Below are positions 8,672-16,114 of a stretch of DNA of 64,000 bases, in pieces. Position 1 is the first letter of the stretch, and each line of letters begins with the position of its first letter. Below the pieces are notes generated by a model. It was given only the letters and a program-made list of their open reading frames with translations. It did not search any database and was not told where the DNA came from. Origin of the DNA: CAUTYU01 sp963545205 (GTDB lineage Bacteria; Desulfobacterota; Desulfovibrionia; Desulfovibrionales; Desulfomicrobiaceae); contig CAUUHW010000002.1 in assembly GCA_963545205.1 (NCBI GenBank), positions 186,001 through 250,000 on the forward strand. The letters run 5' to 3'. A program made the translations under genes and the position numbers.

Positions 8672-11662
8672 CTAGGCTACGGTCAATGAGTCTGCGCCAA
8701 ACACGCTCCGGAAATCATCCTCGCCCCAGACCTGATTATCCAGTTCAGCCGGCACCCCTGTAAGAGTGATAGTGATAATCTCAGCAGGATTACCGTTATC
8801 TATCTGAATTTCCAGCACACCGTCAGCTCCGTCAGTGTTAGTCACAGTGATACCGTTGTTCGCCGGCAGAACGATCTTGTCACCCAGACCAAAACCATTC
8901 AGAGTATGAGCATACTCAGCAGCTCCATATTTGTAGGTAACTGTCATATCCTGTGCACTCACGTCCAGAGCACCAGCCGCGTCCACAGTGACGTTTCCAC
9001 CAGGAGCCGGCGGAACAAAACCGCCACCTCCGGCATTTGAGAGCAGAACAACCTTGTCATAGTGGTCTGAGGTGCCAGCATGGTTCAGCCAGACTTCACC
9101 CGGCTTGCCGCCAGCAACAGCTCCGCCGATAACCAGAGCATTCCCCTTGGTGTCCACAAAGCGGTCGTTACTTCCGCCAAAACCGAAATTAACAACTCTC
9201 AGAGTATCGTTCGCCTCTCCGTTCATCACGATGGTTTCATCGCTCTGCTCGTCAGTGGAAAGAACAATAAGGTCCTCTCCAGAGCCGGGGTTGATCACGT
9301 TGTCACAACCGTTATGGTTGTTGCTGTCTTCCACAGCAGCGCCGGATTTGACAGAAGCGTAATCTCCGGCGTTATAATATCCATCCACGTCAGCCCAGTT
9401 TGTCTTGCTCCCCTCGGTGCCATAAGAAAAATTCAGACGCAGTCCGCTTCCGCCAAAACCGATATTACCGTCAACAAGGGACTCAACAACCAGAGACTGG
9501 CCCAGACCGTCACGGGCGTCAAGAAGATGACGCATGGTCTGATCTTCCTCAATGGCGTCAATCACCAGCTGATTCAGGGTATTGGCGGAAATCGTAGCCT
9601 GGCCTTTTTCATACTTATCAAAATTAACAGACTTGGTTACGGTATGGCCAAGAAAGGAAATTTCAACAAAAACACGGGAGCCGCTGTCGGTGGTAACCTT
9701 ATGCTCCTGGGGAACACCGGCACGGACATCCGCCTGCGGAATAACACCGTCAGGGGCAGGCAGCACAGCAGACTTCGCCTCGTGGTGTAGGAAAAAGACA
9801 GAACCACGACCGCTGTTGTCGCTGTAAATAACGTCGTTACCTGCGCCAAGGTCAACTTCCACAGCACCCTGACCAGGCAGCTCAACAATATCATTCCCGG
9901 CGCCGGTATTGATTTCCACGTTTCGGTGCAAAGGACTGGAAAGACCGTTCGCGTCCTTGCCCAGAGCCTGCTGATTGAAGACCCAGTAAGAAGGAAGTCC
10001 GTAGTCATTAAACTGGAACTGCACACGGTCATTGCCTTCACCAGTGTCAATATTCATCTTGAAATCACGGTCGGCAGCGATATAACCGCTGACTTCCATG
10101 TTCACGCCGTCATTACCGGAACCTGTCTTGTAATCAAAAACAGGATTGTGAACACTGTCAGAGCCGCCCTTGAAAGGATTCTGATCAAAATCAATACCGG
10201 TACCACCGTTTTCCATTCTGGGGCCGCTCTCGGAACCCCTGGTCACGTCACGGTTGGAAAAATATTTCACAAAAGCGTCATTGTTTATAACAGCGTGCAG
10301 ATTGACATTGCCGTCCATATCAGAGGCGTCAAAGTCACGCACGTTAACCAGACCGTCACCTTCGAGCAGAGAAGGAACCAGGGACAGCCTGCTCATTCCG
10401 TTGTTGCCGATATAAGCGCTGACATCTGTATAATCCAGACCAGCGCGGTCAGCCACCCTGTCAGTTCCGATATAAAGATGCTGCGGAACCTCCTTGCCGT
10501 TGGTATCCAGAACCCCCTTGGTCTTGGTCACAACAATCTCTTTCAGAGTATCATTGGTGGAAGTCAGACTTCTCAGCCAGCTGGAGCGCTCAAGCTTGAC
10601 ATTGAACTTTTCAACGCCGCCGCGGTCAGCCAGAGAACCAATGGTCAGAGTGCCGCCATTGGCACCGTACACAGGCAGACGATCACACAGATCCCAGTTC
10701 ACGCGGCCGACATTATCAAGGATAACATTGGACTCGATGAGCGGACAGCCTGTGGAAGCTTCCTGAGACATACGGGTATCCAGAGTAGAATCCGCAGGAA
10801 CACCCTTGGTGGCGGACCAGGCGTCTCCCGCGGGAACCTTGAGCTCACCGGAAGCAGCCTTGATCACGATCTGCTTACCGGTAACCTTTCCTGAATAAAC
10901 GCCTTTCGGATCAATACGGGTAAAATCTTCTCCGAAAGAGGCTTCCAGAGGCAGGTTCTGCTTCGCGATTCCAGCCTTGATAGCGGCCAGCAGGTCGTCA
11001 TATGTGCTTTTACCGGAAATAGGCTGCCCGTCTTTGTCCTGAATCTTCAGAACAACCTCCTGCCCGTTGTACATAAACTTGACAGTATCATAGGTATTGG
11101 ACTGCAACATCTCGCCATCCTTGAACGCACCCTTGATATCAATCAGTTCAAGAAAAAGACTGCCGGTGGTCACGCCCTTGGCCCTCAGCGCCTGCGGGTC
11201 AAACAGCAGGGTCATATCAGCGGCTGAGCCCGCGCCTTCAGGAGCGGAATTGGCAAAACCAGTAGTAAAATTATTGGCATGATGACGAACATCAGAAATA
11301 ACAACCCTGTCGTTCTGATTCAGATTGTTCGTAAAAATGGTGTTCACCTTGCTGGACAGGGTCAGACCAACGTCCTGGCTCTGGTTCAGCACAACAGCGG
11401 TCTTGCCGCCGTCAGGAAGCAGATTGGGAGCCGGGTTGTACGCATCATCAACAGTACGACCCGCATCCTCTCCATCCGCTCCACTGTCGAGCTTGGCCTT
11501 GATATCCAGGTCTTTCCCCGCCGCGATACGGCTCAGATAATATTTCTCCACAGAACCGCATTTCTCTTCCATCTTCATCTTCAACTGGTCCGCGGCAACA
11601 TTCAACCCGTGCGCCTTATACTGTTCAACCTTCAGCTCAAGATACTTTACCTCATTAAACAT
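8672..11662 (-). CDS. RTX-like calcium-binding secreted protein, 996 aa, copy B
   Basis: Identical to the protein of 1840-4830, with the same GxGND motifs between residues 514 and 610. The gene starts with ATG behind AGGAGGAG and follows the tolC-like gene by 311 bases, in the same direction. The gap holds a promoter candidate and a terminator-like hairpin, so expression may be partly separate from tolC. Family knowledge: RTX substrates are commonly encoded next to the outer membrane channel of their exporter. The exporter ATPase and adaptor are not in the window. Confidence 0.88.
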   Translation of the reverse strand: MFNEVKYLELKVEQYKAHGLNVAADQLKMKMEEKCGSVEKYYLSRIAAGKDLDIKAKLDSGADGEDAGRTVDDAYNPAPNLLPDGGKTAVVLNQSQDVGLTLSSKVNTIFTNNLNQNDRVVISDVRHHANNFTTGFANSAPEGAGSAADMTLLFDPQALRAKGVTTGSLFLELIDIKGAFKDGEMLQSNTYDTVKFMYNGQEVVLKIQDKDGQPISGKSTYDDLLAAIKAGIAKQNLPLEASFGEDFTRIDPKGVYSGKVTGKQIVIKAASGELKVPAGDAWSATKGVPADSTLDTRMSQEASTGCPLIESNVILDNVGRVNWDLCDRLPVYGANGGTLTIGSLADRGGVEKFNVKLERSSWLRSLTSTNDTLKEIVVTKTKGVLDTNGKEVPQHLYIGTDRVADRAGLDYTDVSAYIGNNGMSRLSLVPSLLEGDGLVNVRDFDASDMDGNVNLHAVINNDAFVKYFSNRDVTRGSESGPRMENGGTGIDFDQNPFKGGSDSVHNPVFDYKTGSGNDGVNMEVSGYIAADRDFKMNIDTGEGNDRVQFQFNDYGLPSYWVFNQQALGKDANGLSSPLHRNVEINTGAGNDIVELPGQGAVEVDLGAGNDVIYSDNSGRGSVFFLHHEAKSAVLPAPDGVIPQADVRAGVPQEHKVTTDSGSRVFVEISFLGHTVTKSVNFDKYEKGQATISANTLNQLVIDAIEEDQTMRHLLDARDGLGQSLVVESLVDGNIGFGGSGLRLNFSYGTEGSKTNWADVDGYYNAGDYASVKSGAAVEDSNNHNGCDNVINPGSGEDLIVLSTDEQSDETIVMNGEANDTLRVVNFGFGGSNDRFVDTKGNALVIGGAVAGGKPGEVWLNHAGTSDHYDKVVLLSNAGGGGFVPPAPGGNVTVDAAGALDVSAQDMTVTYKYGAAEYAHTLNGFGLGDKIVLPANNGITVTNTDGADGVLEIQIDNGNPAEIITITLTGVPAELDNQVWGEDDFRSVFGADSLTVA

Positions 11663-11688
11663 AACTACTCCTCCTAATTAGGAATTAC

Positions 11689-11718
11689 AAAAAACCCGGC
11701 AACACCATTATTGCCGAG
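11689..11718 (-). terminator. Leader terminator/attenuator hairpin, copy B
   Basis: The arms are 11695-11702 and 11711-11718 (8 bp, one G-U pair), followed on the minus strand by six T (11689-11694). It ends 27 bases before the 996-gene start. It may end the tolC transcript, attenuate the RTX genes, or both. Confidence 0.65.
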
Positions 11719-11838
11719 CGGCCGCACAAATAAAATTTTCCGAACAGAAACAGAGCCTGACGGAATACAAGAAACAATATCACAATCCAAAGCAGTCAAA
11801 TGCCCTCCACAACTCCGGTAAACAACACGTCTTTTGAT

Positions 11839-11867
11839 TTCTAACATCCACAAACACACCTTGTCAA
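11839..11867 (-). promoter_or_regulatory. Sigma-70-like promoter candidate, copy B leader
   Basis: TTGACA (11862-11867), a 17-base spacer, then TTAGAA (11839-11844) on the minus strand, about 180 bases before the 996-residue gene. The -35 is perfect and the -10 is poor. Confidence 0.35.
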
Positions 11868-11983
11868 CCCAAAAAACCACAGCCGCCCAAAATACCCTTA
11901 ACTCGGGCCTGTTAACAGAAAAAGCAACCAGGGTCAACACCACTCAGCGCCAGGTCCGCCATGCCGGCCGCTGTCAGGGCCGC
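11843..11983. repeat. Diverged flank of the tandem repeat (partner 5011-5154)
   Basis: Homologous to 5011-5154 with scattered substitutions and indels. Its right end includes the last three codons and the stop of the tolC-like gene. In copy A the corresponding stop is changed from TGA to GGA. Confidence 0.8.
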
Positions 11984-13314
11984 TCTTCCTGACCGGAACG
12001 GTCTTCCCCGCAGACATAAGCCAGACCAGCGCGGGCAATATTATAGTCGGCCAGGGCCACGTTCAGCTCCACCTCGGCGTCCACCAGGGTACGGGCCGCG
12101 TCAACCAGATCGGTAGCCGTGGATACGCCAAGATGGTAGCCGCGCTCAACCCGTTCCCAGGTCTCTTCAGCCTCACGCAGATAGGTGCGGCCAAGGGCGA
12201 TCTGTTCCTCATACAGGCGCACTCTCAGATATGCGTCCCGGACTTCGACGCGGATGTCCTCCTGCAATTTTTCCAGACGCAGCAGCGCGACGCGGGTTTT
12301 TTGTTTCCGGCTCCGCAGGGAATAAAAAGAGGCCCCGCCCTGAAACAGGTTCCAGGACGCGTTCACGCCCACGGTATAATATTCGTGCTCACGGTCTTTT
12401 CGTTTGTCGCTGTAATCGATTTCGTACCGAACCCCCTCGGCGGACAAGGTGACAGACGGAAAGAAATCACTCCAGGCCAGACGCTCCCCCTGCCGGCGAA
12501 TCTCCACATCCTTTTTCTGAATGGCGATATCCGTCCGCCGGCTCAGGGCCGCGGCGGTATAAACAGCAAGCTCCCCAAGCGGATAAATTCTGGTGTTGCT
12601 CAGGGAACCGATAAATTCGGCGCGCTCCTGTTCGGGCAGGGCCAGCAGGCTGATAAGACGGTTTTCTTCTCTTCCCAACTGGTTGCGGGCCTGCATGAGC
12701 TGACTTTCAGCCTTGGAAAGCAGGGTCTGGACCTGCAGAAGATGCAAACGCGGCTTGAGCTGACGCTCGTAAAACGCGCGCGCCGATTCAACCTGCTTCT
12801 GCATACGCTCCACCGCCTTCTGATAACTCTTTACGTTCTGGCGCGCCCGCAGATACAAAAAGAACTGGCGCTCGGTGTCGTACAGCACCTTGAGCCGGAT
12901 ATAGCGCAGATAGTCCGCGGCCCGCTTCTTTTCCAGAACGGAACCCCGCCAGCGGTAAAAAGCCTGCAGGTCAAACAGAGGCTGGCGCACGCCGCCCCGA
13001 AAGGTTTTTGTTGTCTGGTCAACGTAGTCGCTGTGACTTTCCTTATCCTTAAAGGAATACTGCTGCCGACCGTCAAAAGACACGTACACGCGGGGCAGAA
13101 GACCGGCCAGCCCCCCACTCTGATCCGCCCTGGCGCCAAGCAGCTCCGCCCTGGCGGCTTCAATATCCTTGTTGGCCTCGTCCGCGCGCTTGAGCGCCGA
13201 AGACAAATCATAGGAAACCGACGCAGCAGATACAGCAGATACAGCAGACGCAGCGAAAAAAAACATAACGCCAATCAAACAAGCTGACAGCAGCCCCAAA
13301 AAACGTAATCGCAT
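11974..13314 (-). CDS. TolC-family outer membrane channel protein
   Basis: The 446-residue protein has a signal peptide of about 30 residues (MRLRFLGLLS start, Ala/Val/Ser-rich end), then two related halves of long amphipathic helices and short beta-strand turns, as in TolC/OprM efflux proteins. Length is normal for the family. Features include a WNLFQGG turn in the second half and a Tyr/Leu-rich final helix. TolC trimers form the outer membrane exit of type I secretion and drug efflux systems. Its position just upstream of two RTX-like genes suggests it exports them. The signal peptide is written with 9-base repeats (cagatacag) coding VSA units. The ABC and adaptor genes are not nearby. Confidence 0.88.
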   Translation of the reverse strand: MRLRFLGLLSACLIGVMFFFAASAVSAVSAASVSYDLSSALKRADEANKDIEAARAELLGARADQSGGLAGLLPRVYVSFDGRQQYSFKDKESHSDYVDQTTKTFRGGVRQPLFDLQAFYRWRGSVLEKKRAADYLRYIRLKVLYDTERQFFLYLRARQNVKSYQKAVERMQKQVESARAFYERQLKPRLHLLQVQTLLSKAESQLMQARNQLGREENRLISLLALPEQERAEFIGSLSNTRIYPLGELAVYTAAALSRRTDIAIQKKDVEIRRQGERLAWSDFFPSVTLSAEGVRYEIDYSDKRKDREHEYYTVGVNASWNLFQGGASFYSLRSRKQKTRVALLRLEKLQEDIRVEVRDAYLRVRLYEEQIALGRTYLREAEETWERVERGYHLGVSTATDLVDAARTLVDAEVELNVALADYNIARAGLAYVCGEDRSGQEERP

Positions 13315-13333
13315 ATTCCGTCCTTAAAATTCT

Positions 13334-13358
13334 CAAGGCCGCGCGGCCTTGTTTTTTT
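13334..13358 (+). terminator. Perfect palindrome with T-run in the tolC leader
   Basis: CAAGGCCGC/GCGGCCTTG (13334-13351) is followed by seven T on the plus strand. On the minus strand it lies in the tolC leader, just before the ribosome site. As a plus-strand terminator it would stop antisense transcription into the upstream region. Confidence 0.5.
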
Positions 13359-13420
13359 ATTAAAAAAAGTACTCTATATCCAACCGTGGCGATTGTCATC
13401 TTATTTCTGACTGATGATTT

Positions 13421-13520
13421 CTGATTGGAAAAGATCCGCGGCGCAACCTCAACCGCTCCGGCAACACACGGAAGGCCCGGCATACGCAACAAAGCAGAAA
13501 TAATGATTTTTTTGCAGCAT
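13421..13520 (-). pseudogene. Remnant of a small signal-peptide gene in the tolC leader
   Basis: Read with one base removed from a seven-A run near the start, this codes MLQKIIISALLRMPGLP followed by CVAGAVEV. It matches the start of the frameshifted gene at 18929 (MLPKIIIFALL...PGIAGAVEV) in both protein and DNA, including about 30 bases before the ATG with the same AGCAGGCCATG. It is therefore a degraded copy of the beginning of that gene. Nothing of the coiled-coil part remains before tolC. Confidence 0.65.
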
Positions 13521-13563
13521 GGCCTGCTTCTGACAGGGGGCTGAGTTGACAGAACCCGTTAAA

Positions 13564-13592
13564 AAATTAGGCAGTCCGGCGGGAGTTGTCAA
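13564..13592 (-). promoter_or_regulatory. Sigma-70-like promoter candidate upstream of tolC
   Basis: TTGACA (13587-13592), a 17-base spacer, then TAATTT (13564-13569) on the minus strand, about 250 bases before the tolC-like ATG and just before the pseudogene remnant. It may originally have served that small gene and now drive tolC. A second, weaker pair (ATGACA 13394-13399, TATAGA 13373-13378, spacing 15) lies closer. Confidence 0.45.
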
Positions 13593-13628
13593 TAAAAAAA
13601 CGCCGTAAACCACACAATCCGGAATTTT

Positions 13629-14252
13629 TCATTCCCATTTGCGTATCGGAACGGCCATGCTGTCAGCCAGACAGGTTATCAGCGGAATTTCCGCGGCCTC
13701 AGGCATCCGTTTTCTTTCCCGCACAAAAATATAATCATGGTCAGGAGTGCTCGCGATACGCCCGCTTTGTAACAGCGACCATACAGGCAGGCCGGATTTT
13801 ACATCGTAAATATCCACGCGCAGCCCCAGGCTGGTGGCACCGGTCGCGCCGCTGGACAGAAAATGCACAATCTGGCCGCAGACAAGCAGGTCGATATTTT
13901 TCTGTCTGGCCTGAGCCAGGGCCTCCTCTTTTCCCGGCCATTTCCGGTCGGCAAACAGCATGGCCGGAAAAAGGCGGGCCTGTATCCAGCGGCCCCAAAA
14001 GGCGGCGCCCAGCCGGCGGCCTGTCTCGTAAGGATGAGAAACAGTCTGCTCCATAAAAAAAGGATAACACAGCGCGCTCAGTGATGAGCGTGAGCCATTT
14101 TCCGCGCGGACCTCCACAACCAGTTCACTGCGTTCAATAACCGCATCCTTATGATGCACAAACCGCCCCCCCTGCGCTTCCCAGTCTCTGCCGGCAGAAG
14201 AACAGGCTGAAAACAGAAACAGGACGCCAATCACCAATAACAGCTGTTTCAT
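13629..14252 (-). CDS. Putative lipoprotein, function unknown
   Basis: The 207-residue protein starts at ATG 14250-14252 behind AAGGAG. It has a hydrophobic signal ending FSA-C with the lipid-modified Cys at residue 17. The mature part contains alternating strands and helices around an AxxKNIDLLVCGQI segment, followed by a strand pair with VDIYDVKSG. This resembles the nucleotide-fold repeats of TolB-N/FlgO/CsgG-like lipoproteins, a weak structural impression only. It lies upstream of tolC on the same strand; a periplasmic role with the surface export genes is possible. I do not recognise a named family. Confidence 0.6.
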   Translation of the reverse strand: MKQLLLVIGVLFLFSACSSAGRDWEAQGGRFVHHKDAVIERSELVVEVRAENGSRSSLSALCYPFFMEQTVSHPYETGRRLGAAFWGRWIQARLFPAMLFADRKWPGKEEALAQARQKNIDLLVCGQIVHFLSSGATGATSLGLRVDIYDVKSGLPVWSLLQSGRIASTPDHDYIFVRERKRMPEAAEIPLITCLADSMAVPIRKWE

Positions 14253-14370
14253 AGCTAAAAACTCCTTGTTGGAACCAGAGATAAAAGCCCCGAACCGGAT
14301 TTTTGCAAATTTCGAGCCAAGGAATGAACCCTGTTCCCGCAAACCAGAACAGGACCGCGCTTTCGGCCTG

Positions 14371-15543
14371 TCAGTCCAGAAAACAGGCAATAATCGGATC
14401 GCTGACCAGCATGCCGGTACGGGTCAGGCGCAGGTGGTCGCGGGTAAGACGAATAAGCCCGCGGGAACGCAAGGATCGGAGTTGCGCCTGAAAACGGCGG
14501 CAGAATCCCTGTCCGGCAAGCTGACGGTAGCGGGCCAGATCAAGCCCCTGACTGGTTCTCAGGGCCAGCATGACCATTTCACGCAGGGCTGTCTGGTTGT
14601 CAATGATTTCCATATCCTGTCCCAGGCTGCCCGTTTTCACCTGTTGCGCATAGGAAGCCAGGTCCGCCGGATTGGTCCACCTCCGGCCACGCAGGGTGGA
14701 AGTCGCTCCCGGGCCAAGCCCCAGATAATCGGTCTGCTGCCAGTAGCCACTGTTGTGGCGGGACTGGTAGCCCATGCGGGCGTAACCGGAAATTTCATAC
14801 TGCATGTAGCCGCAGCTTTCCAGAAGATCACCGCCCTGCACAAACATCCGGGCGGTTTCATCCTCTGTTGGCAGGGTCAGGCCGCCCGTTTCAACCTGCC
14901 TGGCAAGCCGGGTACCCGGTTCCAGGGTCAGGCCGTAACAGGAAAGATGTTGCGGCCCAAGACTGACGGCGGTTTTCAGAAAGGAAAGCCACTGGCGCAG
15001 GCTCTGGCCGGGCAGGCCCCAGATCAGATCCAGACTGAGATTTGAAAAACCGGCAGTGCGGGCCTGGTCGCAGGCCAGAGCAGCCTGTTCGGCGGTATGA
15101 AGGCGGCCCAGCGCACGAAGCTGACGGTCATCAAAAGACTGCACGCCAAGGCTGAGGCGATTTACGCCCAGGTGGCGAAGACGGCGCAACAGGGCGGGAG
15201 AAACGGAATCAGGATTGGCCTCAAAGGTGATTTCGCAGCCAGCCGGAAAAGAAAAACGGGCGCGCAGGCCGGAAAAAATTCGCTCCACAGCGGCCGGAGA
15301 CAGCAAAGAGGGCGTGCCCCCGCCAATATACAGGCTTAAAAAGGTCACCCGTCCCAGTCTGTCGCCCCACATCGTTATTTCTGCTTCCAGGGCTTCAAGC
15401 CAGTCCGCCATGTCCTGCCCGCTTTCAACCTGGGAGGCAAAGGCGCAGTAATGGCATTTTTTCCGGCAGAAAGGCACATGGATATACAGCAGCATGGCGT
15501 CTGCCAAAGGCTCCGGCAGCAGCGCACAGGCGACCCCGCTCAT
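14371..15543 (-). CDS. hemW: HemW-like radical SAM protein (coproporphyrinogen oxidase-like)
   Basis: The 390-residue protein has the radical SAM motif CRKKCHYC near its N-terminus, a glycine motif YIGGGTPS, and the conserved LGVQSFDD and GLPGQ blocks of the HemN/HemW family, plus the C-terminal HemN-C domain. HemW binds haem and delivers it to respiratory enzymes; true HemN oxidises coproporphyrinogen. The absence of the extra HemN N-terminal region favours HemW. The start ATG (15541-15543) overlaps the stop of queH (ATGA), which indicates translational coupling. An internal ATG 16 codons later would also keep the Cys motif. Confidence 0.88.
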   Translation of the reverse strand: MSGVACALLPEPLADAMLLYIHVPFCRKKCHYCAFASQVESGQDMADWLEALEAEITMWGDRLGRVTFLSLYIGGGTPSLLSPAAVERIFSGLRARFSFPAGCEITFEANPDSVSPALLRRLRHLGVNRLSLGVQSFDDRQLRALGRLHTAEQAALACDQARTAGFSNLSLDLIWGLPGQSLRQWLSFLKTAVSLGPQHLSCYGLTLEPGTRLARQVETGGLTLPTEDETARMFVQGGDLLESCGYMQYEISGYARMGYQSRHNSGYWQQTDYLGLGPGATSTLRGRRWTNPADLASYAQQVKTGSLGQDMEIIDNQTALREMVMLALRTSQGLDLARYRQLAGQGFCRRFQAQLRSLRSRGLIRLTRDHLRLTRTGMLVSDPIIACFLD

Positions 15544-16109
15544 TTTCGCGCTTCCGGTTTCGGGCCGCGCACCTCACGGCGGTAGCGTTCAAATTCACTG
15601 TACACGCAGCCGCAGTACTGCTGACGGTAAATGCCCCATTTTTTTGACAGGTCAATACCTTCCTGCCAACCCAGGCGAAAATCTTCCTGCCAGAAGCGCA
15701 CCTTGCCGGAACCGGCCATGTCCGCGGCCAGAGAGCAGATAAGATCATGCTTTTGAAATCTGCTGTACAGCAGGGTGGATGAAAAGAAATCAAACCCGCC
15801 GGTTCCGGCAATGGACAGGACGCGGGAAAGCCGGAGCTGGTAACATAAAAAACAGCGGTTTTCCTCACGAAAGGCCACCGAGCGCAGATAGGTTTCAGGA
15901 TTGTAGTCCTCATCCCTGCAGATCAGCTTGAATCCCATTCTGGCTGCGACCTCTTTGGCCCCTTCCCGGCGGCGGATATATTCCTGTGCGGGGTGGATAT
16001 TGGGATTATAATACAGGCCGGTGACCTCAAAGCCCTGCTCCTGCAGGCGCCTGACCGGATAAATGGAACACGGCCCGCAACAGATATGCAACAGAATACG
16101 CCGGGCCAC
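15540..16109 (-). CDS. queH: Epoxyqueuosine reductase QueH
   Basis: The 189-residue protein has the DUF208/QueH pattern: HICCGPCS at the start, RCFLCY in the middle, and YCGC near the end, cysteines that carry a [4Fe-4S] cluster and a neighbouring metal. QueH reduces epoxyqueuosine in tRNA, the last step of queuosine synthesis, and replaces the unrelated QueG in many anaerobes. The gene sits between RNase E/G (5-base gap) and hemW (ATGA overlap) in one operon. Full length for the family. Confidence 0.92.
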   Translation of the reverse strand: MARRILLHICCGPCSIYPVRRLQEQGFEVTGLYYNPNIHPAQEYIRRREGAKEVAARMGFKLICRDEDYNPETYLRSVAFREENRCFLCYQLRLSRVLSIAGTGGFDFFSSTLLYSRFQKHDLICSLAADMAGSGKVRFWQEDFRLGWQEGIDLSKKWGIYRQQYCGCVYSEFERYRREVRGPKPEARK

Positions 16110-16114
16110 GCCTG

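Larger units (their letters stand above)
6833..11842. repeat. Long direct tandem repeat, copy B
   Basis: This is the second copy of bases 1-5010 and appears identical throughout. It contains the leader hairpin, the 996-residue gene, the intercistronic hairpin and the first 585 codons of the 985-residue gene. Because copy B adjoins the tolC-like gene, and the shared flank includes the last codons of that gene, copy B is the likelier parent. Confidence 0.95.

Noticed and set aside
13208..13492. Minus-strand frame running from the tolC leader into tolC
   Set aside because: It contains the pseudogene remnant and then reads tolC out of frame; no continuous protein is supported.
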